Origin: Micromonospora orduensis
Lineage (GTDB): Bacteria > Actinomycetota > Actinomycetes > Mycobacteriales > Micromonosporaceae
Length of the DNA stretch: 54,147 nt
Direction of reading: 5' to 3'
Assembly: GCF_006228125.1 (NCBI RefSeq)
Contig: NZ_VDFY01000203.1
Location: 1 to 54,147, forward strand
A model generated the notes under the pieces. It saw nothing but the letters and a program-made list of their open reading frames with translations. It ran no database searches and was not told where the DNA came from. The position numbers and the translations under genes were made by a program. Of the stretch, positions 7,405-16,761 are shown in pieces; positions within the stretch are counted from its first letter, which is position 1, and every line of letters begins with the position of its first letter.

Positions 7405-9135
7405 TCAGCGCCCCTCGCCGCCGCGGTCCCGGCGGACCGTGGCCTTGCGGCCCTTGATGGTGCTGGAGCGTAATCCGGAGATCACCTCGTCGGCCACTCC
7501 CTGCGGCACCTCCACCAGCGAGAACCGGTCGGCGATCTCGATCGAGCCGATGTCCCGGCCGCGGATACCTGTCTCCCCGGTGATGGCGCCGACCAGATCC
7601 TGCGGGCGCACCCCGGCGCGCCTGCCCAGGCCGACGAAGACCTGCACGGTGTTGCCGCCGGGACGCGGCCGGCCCCCGCCGCGCCGGTCCCCGCCCCGGC
7701 CACCGGCCTCCGGCCGGCCCTCGCGCGGGCCGCGCACCGGCACCTGCGGGATCTCCTCCTCGTCGTCGGAGCCCGGGGACGTCACCTCGTGCGCCAGCTT
7801 CACCGCGGCGAGGGCGACCTCCATCAGGTCGAACTCGTCGGTAAGCGTCTCCACGATCACCCGGAACGGGTCCAGGTCGTCCTCCAGCAGGCTCTCCCGC
7901 AGGGCCGCCTGGGTCAGCTCCAGCCGGCGGGTCCGCATGTCCGCCACCGTGGGGATCTTGTCGATGGTGATCCGCTGGCCGGTCACCCGCTCGATGGTCT
8001 TGAGCATCCGGTGCTCGCGCGGCTCGGCCAGGGTGATCGCCACACCCTCCCGGCCGGCCCGGCCCACCCGGCCGATCCGGTGCACGTACGACTCCGGCGC
8101 CGACGGCACGTCGTAGTTCACGACGTGGGTGAGCTGCTCGACGTCCAAGCCACGGGCCGCCACGTCGGTGGCGACCAGCAGGTCGGCGGTGCCCGCCCGC
8201 AGCCGGCCCATCACCCGGTCGCGCTGTTCCTGGCTCATCCCGCCGTGCAGCGCCTCGGAGCGGTAGCCCCGGCCGTTCATCGTCTCGGTCAGCCGGTCCA
8301 CCTCCTCCCGGCTGCGGCAGAAGACGATCGCGGCGGTCGGCGACTCCACGTCGAGTACCCGGCCCAGCGCGGCCGGCTTGTGCGCCCGCGTCACGATGTA
8401 CGCGCTCTGCCGCACCCGGGGCGCCTCACCGGCGACCGTCTGCTCCCGGCCGATCTCGATCCGGACCGGCTCGCGCAGGTGCTGGCGGGCCATCCCGTCG
8501 ATCCGGGACGGCATGGTGGCCGAGAAGAGCACCGTCTGGCGCTGCGCCGGCGCGTGCTCCAGGATCGCCTCGATGTCCTCGGCGAAACCCATGTCGAGCA
8601 TCTCGTCGGCCTCGTCGAGCACCACCGTGGCGAGGCCGCCCAGGCGCAGGGTGCCCCGGGCGATGTGGTCCAGGGCCCGGCCCGGGGTGGCCACCACCAC
8701 GTCCACCCCGCTGTCCAACGCCCGCAGCTGCCGCCCGATCGGCTGCCCGCCGTAGATCGGCAGCACCCGCGCGCCCAGGTCCTTGCCGTAGCGGTGGAAC
8801 GCCTCGGACACCTGCACCGCCAGCTCCCGCGTCGGCACCAGCACCAGCGCCACCGGGTCCCCGCCGTCGCGGTGCGCCACCATCCGGTGCAGCAGCGGCA
8901 GCGCGAACGCCGCCGTCTTGCCGGTGCCGGTGGCGGCCTGACCGAGCAGGTCCCGGCCGTCGAGCAGCGGTGGGATCGCCTCCCGCTGGATGGGGGTCGG
9001 CTCCTCGTAACCGAGGGCGGCCAGGGCGCCCAGCAGTTCGGCGCGCAGCCCGAGCTCCGTGAAGGCGTTCGCCTCGTCGGTGCCGTCGGGGGTGGTGTCG
9101 GTCGGTGCGTCGTGCTGTGCAGGTGCGGAACTCAT
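7405..9135 (-). CDS. deaD: DEAD-box RNA helicase with DbpA-type RNA-binding domain
   Basis: 576 residues. An ATP-dependent RNA helicase, probably acting in ribosome assembly or cold adaptation. Motifs in order: Q motif (F.ELGLR...PTPIQ), Walker A AATGTGKT, PTRELA, TPGR, DEAD in VLDEADEMLD, SAT, a conserved ARGLD and HRIGRVGRAG. An Arg/Gly-rich linker near residue 480 precedes a C-terminal domain of about 75 residues (VQVFVGLGRRAG... to IKGRKATVRRD) typical of the DbpA/CsdA RNA-recognition fold. The symbol follows the DeaD/CsdA family; the exact subgroup is less certain. Confidence 0.92.
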   Translation of the reverse strand: MSSAPAQHDAPTDTTPDGTDEANAFTELGLRAELLGALAALGYEEPTPIQREAIPPLLDGRDLLGQAATGTGKTAAFALPLLHRMVAHRDGGDPVALVLVPTRELAVQVSEAFHRYGKDLGARVLPIYGGQPIGRQLRALDSGVDVVVATPGRALDHIARGTLRLGGLATVVLDEADEMLDMGFAEDIEAILEHAPAQRQTVLFSATMPSRIDGMARQHLREPVRIEIGREQTVAGEAPRVRQSAYIVTRAHKPAALGRVLDVESPTAAIVFCRSREEVDRLTETMNGRGYRSEALHGGMSQEQRDRVMGRLRAGTADLLVATDVAARGLDVEQLTHVVNYDVPSAPESYVHRIGRVGRAGREGVAITLAEPREHRMLKTIERVTGQRITIDKIPTVADMRTRRLELTQAALRESLLEDDLDPFRVIVETLTDEFDLMEVALAAVKLAHEVTSPGSDDEEEIPQVPVRGPREGRPEAGGRGGDRRGGGRPRPGGNTVQVFVGLGRRAGVRPQDLVGAITGETGIRGRDIGSIEIADRFSLVEVPQGVADEVISGLRSSTIKGRKATVRRDRGGEGR

Positions 9136-9198
9136 GTGCCAAGCCTTTCATCACGCCGTCCGGCCCGCTGCGGCGACCGGCACAAGAGCGCACCCGGG

Positions 9199-10083
9199 TC
9201 AGTCGCCGGTGGTCAGGATCGCGAGGATCATCGTGCCAGCGAGTGCCGCGTCGAGCACTCCGCACCACTCGGCGTAGCCGCGCGGCACCACCCGGCCGGT
9301 GCGGTGGTGCGCCAGGTCCCAGCCGGCGTGCGCCAGCCACCCGAACGCCACCAGCCAGGAGGCCGTCCGCCCGCCGACGGCGACCGCGACAAGCGTCAGG
9401 GTCACCCAGGCGGCCAGACCCACGAGCTGCGTGGCGAGCACGCCCGGCCCGCCCAGCGAGCGGCGGACCACGCCGATCAGCAGGTAACCGCCGGGCAGCA
9501 CCAGCATCGTCCACGGGCTGAGCACGAAGGGATCCACCCACATGTCCACGGTCACCAGCAGCGCCAGCCCGGTCGGCCAGCGACGGGCGAGCGCCACCAC
9601 GGCCGGACGCCGCCGAATCACCGCCGGCGGCTCGTGCCGGTGCCGCACCGCCACCAGCACCATCGCCGGCACCATCAGCAGGTGCCCGCCGACCAGCAGC
9701 GCGTCGCCGTCCAGCACACCGGCCCAGAACGGGACGAGCAGCAGCAGGAACGGCACGTACATCGCGGCGGCCATCTCGACGATCCCCCGCCAGTGGTGCG
9801 CCCGGCAGCGCATCCACACCGTCATCCCGACGGTCATGTTGGTGGCCATCACCAGCGCGGCCACGTCCGCGCGGCCCAGCGCCCCGCTGAGCCCCAGCGG
9901 GGCGCCGGCCGTCTCCCACAGCGGCCCGAGCAGCACCATTCCGGCGATCATCGCGAGCGCCATCTCGCCGAGATGCCACAGCAGGCGCCATGTGCCGCCG
10001 GCCGGCGCCGCGTCGGAGCGTGCCGGCTGGTCGGTCGGCAACGGCCCGGGCGGCGGTACGGGAACGGCGGTGTCGGCGTACAT
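9199..10083 (-). CDS. Polytopic membrane protein of unknown function
   Basis: 294 residues from the ATG at 10083, chosen because GGAGAAG lies 6 bases upstream; an ATG at 10098 is possible. A Pro-rich cytoplasmic N-terminus of about 35 residues precedes roughly eight hydrophobic segments. The first two contain GEMALAMIAGM and MATNMTVGMTVWMR. A conserved-looking WRGIVEMAAAMYVPF segment follows, and a GHLLMVPAM segment comes later. The C-terminus carries WLAHAGWDLAHHR, with several His in or near the membrane. I do not recognise a characterised family. Its start abuts the truncated sensor kinase on the other strand. Confidence 0.75.
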   Translation of the reverse strand: MYADTAVPVPPPGPLPTDQPARSDAAPAGGTWRLLWHLGEMALAMIAGMVLLGPLWETAGAPLGLSGALGRADVAALVMATNMTVGMTVWMRCRAHHWRGIVEMAAAMYVPFLLLLVPFWAGVLDGDALLVGGHLLMVPAMVLVAVRHRHEPPAVIRRRPAVVALARRWPTGLALLVTVDMWVDPFVLSPWTMLVLPGGYLLIGVVRRSLGGPGVLATQLVGLAAWVTLTLVAVAVGGRTASWLVAFGWLAHAGWDLAHHRTGRVVPRGYAEWCGVLDAALAGTMILAILTTGD

Positions 10084-10096
10084 CCGTGTCTTCTCC

Positions 10097-10420
10097 ATGC
10101 CGTTGACCCTGCCGGCGTTCCGGCGCGAGGGGCAGGCTCGTCCGCCGGCGGCCGGCGAACTGGCGGCGGTGCTGCGCGAGGCGGGCACCAACGTGTTGCG
10201 GCACAGCCGGGCCGACTGGTGCCGGATCCGCATCGACCGGGAGGAGAAGGTGGCCACGATGACTGTCGTCAACGACGGCGCCGACGACCGGGGCCCGGAC
10301 GACCACAGCCACGGCCTGCGCGGCCTCGCCGACCGGCTCGCCGCGGTCGGGGGAGAGCTGCGGGTACGCCGCCAGGACGCGGTGTTCACCCTCGAGGTCA
10401 CCGTGCCGGTGTCGTCGTGA
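10097..10420 (+). pseudogene. C-terminal remnant of a sensor histidine kinase
   Basis: 107 codons cover only the ATP-binding domain of a NarX/DesK-type kinase: the N box in EAGTNVLRHS, a G1-like VNDGAD and a G2-like HGLRGLADRLAAVGG. The dimerisation/phosphoacceptor region with its His, and any sensor segment, are absent. Upstream DNA instead encodes the oppositely oriented membrane protein, whose start (10083) lies 14 bases away. The stop overlaps the GTG of the response regulator by 4 bases, the normal coupling of a kinase-regulator pair. I read this as the tail of a kinase whose 5' part was removed by a rearrangement. Confidence 0.75.
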
Positions 10421-11022
10421 TCCGCGTCCTGCTCGCCGACGACGAGGACCTGATCCGGGTCGCGGTCGCCGCCCTGCTCGGCCTGGAACCGGACCTCGAC
10501 GTGGTGGCCCAGGCCGCCGACGGACCCTCGGCGGTCACCGCGACGCTGGCCCACCGCCCGGACGTGGCCGTGGTGGACCTGGAGATGCCCGGCCTGGACG
10601 GCATCGCGGTGGCCGCCGAACTGGCCCGCGTCCGTCCTGAGTGCGCGGTGGTCGTGCTCACCGGGCACGGCCGTCCGGGGCACCTGCGGCAGGCCCTGAC
10701 CGCCGGCGCGCGCGGTTTCGTGCCCAAGGGCTCGCCGGGCGGTGCGCTGGCCGACGTGATCCGGCGGGTGCACGCCGGCGGCCGGTACGTCGACCCGTCG
10801 CTGGCCGCCGACGCGCTGACCCTGCCCGCCTGCCCGCTGACGCCCCGGGAGTTGGAGACACTGCGGCTGGCCGAGTTCGGCGCCCCGGTCGCGGTGATCG
10901 CCCGCCGGGTGCACCTGTCCACGGGCACCGTCCGCAACCACCTCTCGGCCGCCGTGCAGAAGCTCGGCGCGGTCGACCGGGCCGAGGCGGTGCGTACCGC
11001 CCAGGACAACGGCTGGCTCTGA
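10417..11022 (+). CDS. NarL/DesR-type response regulator
   Basis: 201 residues. The receiver domain (1-120) has LLADDED at the start, phospho-acceptor D54 in VVDLEMPG, Thr in VLTGHG and Lys in PKGSPGG. The C-terminal LuxR HTH contains LTPRELE, VAVIARRVHLSTGTVRNHLS and KLGAVDRAEAV. The GTG start overlaps the preceding kinase remnant (GTGA), as expected for a translationally coupled pair. Because that kinase lacks its His domain, this regulator must be phosphorylated by another kinase, act unphosphorylated, or be redundant. The reading frame itself is undamaged. Confidence 0.88.
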   Translation: MIRVLLADDEDLIRVAVAALLGLEPDLDVVAQAADGPSAVTATLAHRPDVAVVDLEMPGLDGIAVAAELARVRPECAVVVLTGHGRPGHLRQALTAGARGFVPKGSPGGALADVIRRVHAGGRYVDPSLAADALTLPACPLTPRELETLRLAEFGAPVAVIARRVHLSTGTVRNHLSAAVQKLGAVDRAEAVRTAQDNGWL

Positions 11023-11044
11023 CCCATCCGGCTACGGTGGGCAT

Positions 11045-11563
11045 GTGCGTACGGTGGAACTGGTCTGCTCGCCCGGGTTGGACGCCGCGGTCCGCGCGGT
11101 CTGGACCCGGTTGGCGGCCGCCGGGCTGCCCAGCCTGGCCCGCAACATCCATCCGACCAACCGGCCGCACCTGACCCTCGCCGCCGTCGACGAGTTCCCG
11201 CACGGCGCCGGGCAGCGACTGGCCGAGCTGTTCGACGCCGGGCTACCGGTGCCGGTCACGCTCGACCGGGTCGTCGTCCTCGACGGGAGCGCGCCGCTGG
11301 TCTGGCTGGTACGGCCGACGCCGGCGCTGAGCGCGCTGCACGCCGCCGTCTGGGACGTTCTCGCCGAGGCCGACGGGCAGCGTCCGTGGCACGCCCCGGG
11401 GGCGTGGGTGCCGCACCTGAGCCTGGCCCTGCGGTTCCGCAACGCGGACCTGCGGATGGCCCGTGCGGTCACCGGTGGGCAGCGCCCGACTGGCGCGTTC
11501 GCCGCCGCCCGCAGCTACGACGGCACGGACCGGACGGTGACCCCGCTCGCGCGGCTCCGCTAG
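11045..11563 (+). CDS. 2H phosphoesterase (2'-5' RNA ligase superfamily)
   Basis: 172 residues from a GTG 22 bases after the regulator stop. Two H-x-T/S-x motifs, PHLTL at about residues 40-44 and PHLSL at about 123-127, are the signature of the 2H superfamily (LigT/ThpR and relatives), which cleaves or forms 2'-5' or cyclic phosphodiester bonds. The length fits ThpR-like proteins. The substrate is unknown. It may be co-transcribed with the response regulator. Confidence 0.85.
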   Translation: MRTVELVCSPGLDAAVRAVWTRLAAAGLPSLARNIHPTNRPHLTLAAVDEFPHGAGQRLAELFDAGLPVPVTLDRVVVLDGSAPLVWLVRPTPALSALHAAVWDVLAEADGQRPWHAPGAWVPHLSLALRFRNADLRMARAVTGGQRPTGAFAAARSYDGTDRTVTPLARLR

Positions 11564-11584
11564 GGTCGCGCGTCCGCGAGGGCC

Positions 11585-12226
11585 TCAGTTGCTGCCACCA
11601 ACGCCTCCCGCGCCACCGGCGTAGCCGTGGCGACCGTCGTTGAAGGGCAGATCGCCGCGAATGCCGCGCGGCCTGGGTGGCCTGCCCGGCCCTGCCAGGT
11701 GTTGCAGGCAGATCCGGTTGGCGACCGGGAAGCACTCGCCACGGCCTCCGCAGTCGACCAGGTAGCGGTTGCCGTCGTGGACGTGGAGCTCCTGGTCCAG
11801 CCGGAACAGCAGGGGAAGGTCGCTGGGGCCACAACCCTCGTCCCGGCGGCCGTGGCTCAGCGTGGCGAGCAGCTGGGAGCCGCGGGTGGCATTCGTGGTG
11901 TCACCACTCGTCGTCGGCCTCGGCTCGTGGTGCAGGTGGCGCCCGAACGCGGCCTCGCAGAAGGCGGCGTAGTCCCGAGTGTGCAGGGTCAGCTGCTGCC
12001 ACAGATCGTCCACGACCACCGACGGCATCGACAGCTTCGTGCTCGGATGGCGGACGATGAGCCGGAACCATTGCCGGGTCGCGGTTTCGACCAGGACGAT
12101 GTCGTCGTCGCTGAGATGGGGATACCGATTTCGTAGATGCTGTCGGCCGCTGGCAGGAAACTCCAGGTCGGAAACGGCGCGGAGTCGGCGAGGGGTGCGG
12201 TCGCTTCTGAACGTCGTCCAGTTCAT
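11585..12226 (-). CDS. Glycine-rich-domain-like conserved protein
   Basis: 213 residues from the ATG at 12226. Residues about 55-105 carry WFRL, HP..K, MPS..VDDLW..LTLHTRDY..FC...FG..LHH, a pattern known from a conserved bacterial and plant family often called glycine-rich-domain proteins, with regularly placed His. The end is Gly-rich (GYAGGAGGVGGSN). There is a Cys-containing GGRGECFPVANR segment near residue 175. Function unknown. It converges with the 2H phosphoesterase gene, with 21 bases between them. GGGCCACG and CGTGGCCC at 12262-12294 form an inverted repeat 36 bases upstream of the start. Confidence 0.6.
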   Translation of the reverse strand: MNWTTFRSDRTPRRLRAVSDLEFPASGRQHLRNRYPHLSDDDIVLVETATRQWFRLIVRHPSTKLSMPSVVVDDLWQQLTLHTRDYAAFCEAAFGRHLHHEPRPTTSGDTTNATRGSQLLATLSHGRRDEGCGPSDLPLLFRLDQELHVHDGNRYLVDCGGRGECFPVANRICLQHLAGPGRPPRPRGIRGDLPFNDGRHGYAGGAGGVGGSN

Positions 12227-12429
12227 GCGGCTACTTCTATCCGCCCAGGGTACGGGCGCTAGGGCCACGACTTGCCGTGGTGGCGCCGTGGCCCCTTCAG
12301 GGTAGGGCAGGAGGCAAGCGCGGCACGGCGGTGCCGGGTTGGCCTACAGCGCCGGACCGGCGGCGGTCCCCTGGCGGCTTCAACGCGCACCTGATGCCGG
12401 CGCCACCGGCCTGACCCTCAGCGCCACCG

Positions 12430-12468
12430 GCCCGGGGGCCTCCGTCCACGTGACGGAGGGCCCCGGGC
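12430..12468 (-). terminator. Terminator of the GH43 gene
   Basis: Arms of 17 bases (GCCCGGGGGCCTCCGTC and its near-perfect complement, one mismatch) with loop CACGT, starting 8 bases beyond the GH43 stop codon. Confidence 0.75.
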
Positions 12469-12475
12469 GCGTGCC

Positions 12476-14700
12476 CTAGCGGTAGAAGCGCAGGTAGTCG
12501 AAGTGCGCGGTGACCGCCGGCTCGGCGCCGCCATGGGCGACCAGCCCGATCCGCGGCGTGGTGTCGGCCGGGAAGGTCCACACCGCACCCCACGTCCAGG
12601 TACGCCCGTCGCGGCTGGAACCCGCCCGGTACTCGTGCTCACCGGTGACCGGATCGACGTGGTGCGCCAGCCGCAGCCAGGTCGTGGTGGCCGGGGTGCC
12701 GACGATGCTGCCGCCGTACACCGGCTGGCCGGCGAACGGCAGCTCGTAGCCGTACTCGACCTGCCGGGTGTTCCAGATCGCCACCTGCGTCAGCCGGGCG
12801 AAACGGTCGTCGTCCACGTACGCGACGAGGCCGGCCTGCTGGTAGTTGCGGACCGTCTCCTCGCCCAGTTCCAGCGTCACCTTCGTCTCCGCGACGTAGT
12901 CGCCGCGCGGGGCGTCGCGCAGCAGCACGCCCGCCGTGTTGCCGGTGCCGGTCAGGTCGGCGGCCTGCACCGGCCAGCGCAGCGCACCGCCGGCGACGCC
13001 TGCCGCCGGGTCCTCGCGGACCCACTGCCAGCCGTCGTCGAGGCCGTCCCCGAACTCGTCGGAGTACGCCCGCAGGAGCGCCCCGACCCGCGGCTCGGGC
13101 ACTGCTCGTCTGACCGGCTGGTACAGGCGCGCGACGCTGACGTTGTCGAACTCGGCGGTGCCGCCGGTGGCGCTCAGCCCGGTCCGGCCGACGACCGGGC
13201 GGTCCAGCCGCAGCGACACCACGGCGAGCTGGTCGCCGAGGCGGGCGGGGCTCAGTTCGGCGACGAGGTGCTGTCCGCGTACCTCGATGGCCAGGTTGTG
13301 CCGGTCGGCCAGGTCGAGCCCGGCGGGCAGCGGTGCGGTGGTCTGACGGCGGCCGTCGCTGGCGACGAGCCGGCCGGCGGCAGCGTCCACGCGGACCTCG
13401 ACCCGGTCGCCGAGGGTGATCCCGGCGCTGGCCGCGCCGGTCAGCCGCAGGTCGGCCTCCGCCCGCACGTCACCGCCGACCGTGGTACGGCTGGTGAGCG
13501 CGCCGCTGCCGGTGAGCCGGCCGTCGGTGACCCGCCATCGGCCCGCGTCGCGTCGCCAGCCGGCGAGCCCGGCGGTGTCGAACCTCTCGTCGATCCGACC
13601 GGTCGTGACCGGCGCGGGCCGGTTGCCCTCGGAGGGGCCGGCGCCGGCGTTCACCGTCGGCCAACCGTCGATCCAGTCCAGACGGTCCAGCAGCATCGGG
13701 CGTTCGTTGATGCCGAACGGCTCGTCGAGGTACGGGTCGGCGCGGTCGATCGCGTGGTAGACGATCCAGTCCTGACCGGACAGGTCGGTGAGGAACCCGT
13801 TGTGCCCGGTGCCGATCCAGCGGTTGCCGTTCTGGGTGAGCACCGGCGTGCCGCCGGCCCGGAGGCGGTGAGCGCGATCCCGTCGCGGTCGGTGAACGGG
13901 CCACGCGGGGTGCGCGCCCGGCCGACCTGGACGGAGTAGCCGGTGGCCGGGCCGGCGCAGCAGTTCGCGGTGGACGCGAACAGGTAGTACCACTCGTCGT
14001 GGCGCAGGACGTAGCTGCCCTCGAACTTGTTGTCGATCGCCACCAGGGTCGGCGTGCCCACGGCGGTCAAACCGTCCGGGCTGAGCTCGGTGACCGAGAT
14101 GCCGCCGTAGTAGCTGCCGTAGTAGAGGTAGCCGCGTCCGTCGACGTCGGTGAACTGGCTGGGGTCGATGGTCCACAGGTAACCGCCGCCACCGCCGGGG
14201 CGCGGCGCGACGACCGGCTCGGGGGCTAAGGTCCACGGGCCGGTCGGCGAGGGCGCGGTGGCGGCGCCGATGGCGTAGTCGCTGCCCTCGGCCGAGACGG
14301 TGGTGTCGGTGACCGTCACGTACATGACCCACCGGTCGCCGATCCGGCGCACGTCCGGCGCCCAGAACGCCGCGCCCGGCGCCGCGTACGGCGGGCGCTG
14401 GTCGGGGCCGAACGCGTCGCCGACGTACGTCCAGTCGACCAGGTCGGCCGAGCGGGCGGTGGGTACCCGGTGGAACTCGCGCTCGCCCTCCCGCAGCGGG
14501 TCGGTGGTGCCGTAGGCGTACCAGAAGCCGTCGTCGCCACGGACGATGACCGGGTCGGCGAAGGTGTCGCCGACGGCGGTGGAGATCGGATTGCTGTAGC
14601 GCGACGGGCTGTCGGCGCTGGCCGTGTGGACGGGTGCGGTCGCGGCCAGAATCAGACCGAGCGCGGCGGCGAGCGCGCCGCCGCGGCGGAGGTGTCGCAT
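12476..14700 (-). pseudogene. Secreted GH43 glycosidase, frameshifted (arabinanase/arabinofuranosidase type)
   Basis: Residues 1-29 are a signal peptide ending in HTASA. The five-bladed GH43 catalytic domain follows: general base D49 in FADPV, WAPDVRR, the central Asp in TIDPSQF and the acid Glu in KFEGSYV. Near 13859-13866 (about residue 279) the frame shifts by one missing base. The upstream frame ends ...LTAS and the downstream frame resumes RAGGTPVLTQNGN...WIGTGHNG and continues to the natural stop. The span of 2225 bases is one short of 742 codons. The C-terminal half contains two beta-sandwich regions of the carbohydrate-binding/DUF1349 type. The substrate is inferred as arabinan or arabinoxylan. 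A sequencing error at GGCCCGG is possible. Confidence 0.8.
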
Positions 14701-14756
14701 GGGGACCTGCCTCGGGAGAGTGGGCGGGTGTCGACAAGGGTCGGTGTGTGCCACCG

Positions 14757-14788
14757 TTTCTACAACGATGGATACAACGTTGTAAAGG
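14757..14788 (-). promoter_or_regulatory. GH43 promoter with tandem operator copies
   Basis: On the minus strand TTTACA (-35) and TAGAAA (-10) are spaced 18 bases apart. The perfect palindrome TACAACGTTGTA (14773-14784) overlaps the -35 side, and an imperfect copy TACAACGATGGA (14761-14772) overlaps the -10. Binding here would block RNA polymerase. The same 12-mer at 275-286 suggests one regulon. Confidence 0.7.
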
Positions 14789-14871
14789 GCTGGCCACCGA
14801 CTCGCGCCGGTCCCGTCGGCGCGGCACGACCCGGCTCCGCAGGCGCGGCGGGCCGGGACGATGATGGGACG

Positions 14872-15615
14872 ATGAGCGCAGTCACCGAGGGTCGGGGCCT
14901 GGCCGAGCTGGCCGCCCTGCTGGCCGACGGCACCCGGGCCGCCATCTGCCTCGCGCTGCTCGACGGCCGCGCCTGGACAGCCGGGGAGCTGGCCCGGCGG
15001 GCCGGAGTCGCGCCGTCGACCGCCAGCGACCACCTCACCCGCCTCGTCCGGGGTGGGCTACTGGTCGAGGAACGCCAGGGCCGGCACCGCTACCTGCGGC
15101 TGGCCGGGCCGACGGTGGCCCAGCTGATCGAGAGCCTGGCCGGGCACGCCCCGGCCCCACCCGCGCCGACCGGGTCGCTGCGCGCCACCACCGCCGGCGC
15201 CGCCCTGGCGTACGCCCGGACCTGTTACGACCACCTCGCCGGACGGCTGGGCGTGCTCATGTACGACGCGCTGCTTGCCGACGGTCGGCTGGACCGGGCC
15301 AGCGGGTTGACGCTGACGCCCGACGGGTGGGCGTGGGCGGCCGGGCTGGGCGTACCCGTGCAGGTGCTGCGCAGCGGCCGGCGCCCGGTGGTCCGCGACT
15401 GCCTGGACTGGACCGAGCGTCGAGCGCACCTGGCCGGAGGACTCGGGGCGGCGCTCTGCCGTCGCTTCACCGAGCTGGGCTGGATCACCCGGGGGACCGG
15501 TCGCGTCGTCCGCGTCACCCCTGCCGGTCGGTCCGCCCTGGCCGAGACCCTGGCCGTCGCCGAGCACACCCTCGCCCCCACCCCGGCGCCGCAGCCCACC
15601 GGCGGCCGCGCCTGA
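14872..15615 (+). CDS. ArsR-family transcriptional regulator
   Basis: 247 residues from the ATG at 14872. The N-terminal winged helix-turn-helix (about 10-85) reads LAALLADGTRAAICLALLDGRAWTAGELA, then VAPSTASDHLTRLVRGGLL and a wing with RQGRHRYLRLA, typical of ArsR. The C-terminal part, with YARTCYDHLAGRLGV and WTERRAHLAGGLGAALC, matches longer ArsR proteins with an extra effector domain. Cys residues are present but no CxC metal site is evident, so the ligand is unknown. It is divergent from GH43 and in the same orientation as the P450 pair, which it could control. Confidence 0.85.
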   Translation: MSAVTEGRGLAELAALLADGTRAAICLALLDGRAWTAGELARRAGVAPSTASDHLTRLVRGGLLVEERQGRHRYLRLAGPTVAQLIESLAGHAPAPPAPTGSLRATTAGAALAYARTCYDHLAGRLGVLMYDALLADGRLDRASGLTLTPDGWAWAAGLGVPVQVLRSGRRPVVRDCLDWTERRAHLAGGLGAALCRRFTELGWITRGTGRVVRVTPAGRSALAETLAVAEHTLAPTPAPQPTGGRA

Positions 15616-15726
15616 CTCCTGCGTCGCGCCGGGTCAGCGGGAGCCGAGGACGAACGCCCCGGACCATGGCCGCGAGGCGCGGACTGTTCGGCGGGGAGCG
15701 AACGGTCACACACCTACGGTCGGACG

Positions 15727-16761
15727 ATGACCGATGCCTGGCCCGTCGTACCGCCCGCCGCCGGAACGCCCGCGTGTGAGCCGCCCACGTTCGCCCCGGA
15801 CATCGGTTGGCGGGTGACCCGGTACGCCGACGTCCGAGCTGTCCTGACCGGTCCGGCCTTCGTGGTGCCGGCCGTCGACGCTGGTCCGCCGGGCACGCTC
15901 GCCTGGCTGCGTGCCACCGTGAGCCGGTTCAGTCCGCCGCACCGGCACGCCGAGCGCCGGGCGATCGGCGTGTCGGCGCTGGCCACCGTGGATCCGGACG
16001 AGCTGCTGCACGAGGCGGCCGGGCTGACAGCCGCGGCGCTCGACCGGGCCGACGGTCGTGTCGACGTGATGGCCGAACTGGCCCGTCCGGTACCGCTGCG
16101 GGTGCTGGCCACCCGGCTCGGTCTCGCCGATCCGGTCGCCGCCGGTACGGCGGTCGCGGTCGTCGCCGCCGCGTACCACCCGGGGGTCGACCCGGCGTTG
16201 CTGCGGCGCGCGGACGGTGCGGTGGCGGCGTTGCTGGCGCTCTCGCCGCCGAGCCCGGCGCAGGTGCGGGCGAACCTGATCGGCCTCCTGGTCCAGGCCT
16301 GCGACGCGACCGCCGGCCTGATCGGCGCCGCCGCACACCACCTGCTCACCCCGCCGGCCCTGCGGGCGACGGCGCGGGTGGGCAGCGCCGACCTGCTGGC
16401 CGAGGTGCTGCGGCTCGACCCGCCGGTGCGGGCCACCCGACGGGTCACCACCGCCGCGGTACGGCTGGGCGGCCGGGACCTGCCGCCGGGCAGCCCGGTG
16501 CTGCTGCGGTTCGACGCCGCGAACCGTGACCCGGAGGTGTTCGCCGAGCCCGGCTCGTTCCGGCCCGGCCGGTCCGGCGCCGGGCCGCTCACCTTCGGCG
16601 CGGGGGAGCGCGGCTGCCCCGGCGACCGGCACGCCCTGTCCCTCGCGGTCGGGGTGTTCGACGTGCTGCGGGAACGCTGCCGGCGCGCCCCGACCGACCT
16701 GCGCCACGAGCCGCACCCGACCCTGCGTGTCCCGACGAACCTGGAGGTGAGCGTTCGATGA
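15727..16761 (+). CDS. Cytochrome P450, short form
   Basis: 344 residues, about 50 shorter than a usual bacterial P450. The heme-binding loop FGAGERGCPGD is present, with Cys297 as thiolate ligand, and so is the K-helix EVLRLDPPVRATRR. The I-helix ACDATAGL keeps an Asp-Ala-Thr in place of the usual acid/Thr pair. The N-terminal region before the B helix is compressed. No ferredoxin or reductase gene is adjacent. It overlaps the next gene by 4 bases (ATGA), so the two are translated together. The reaction is unknown; oxidation of a small hydrophobic substrate is the family expectation. Confidence 0.88.
   Translation: MTDAWPVVPPAAGTPACEPPTFAPDIGWRVTRYADVRAVLTGPAFVVPAVDAGPPGTLAWLRATVSRFSPPHRHAERRAIGVSALATVDPDELLHEAAGLTAAALDRADGRVDVMAELARPVPLRVLATRLGLADPVAAGTAVAVVAAAYHPGVDPALLRRADGAVAALLALSPPSPAQVRANLIGLLVQACDATAGLIGAAAHHLLTPPALRATARVGSADLLAEVLRLDPPVRATRRVTTAAVRLGGRDLPPGSPVLLRFDAANRDPEVFAEPGSFRPGRSGAGPLTFGAGERGCPGDRHALSLAVGVFDVLRERCRRAPTDLRHEPHPTLRVPTNLEVSVR

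Noticed and set aside
7789..11022. A continuous 1077-codon plus-strand open frame
   Set aside because: Only its last 201 codons are real (the response regulator). The rest is the antisense shadow of the helicase and membrane-protein genes, with His/Arg/Gln-rich composition.
13859..13866. Programmed frameshift in GH43
   Set aside because: No slippery heptamer, pseudoknot or internal ribosome site is visible, and GH43 enzymes are not known to use recoding.
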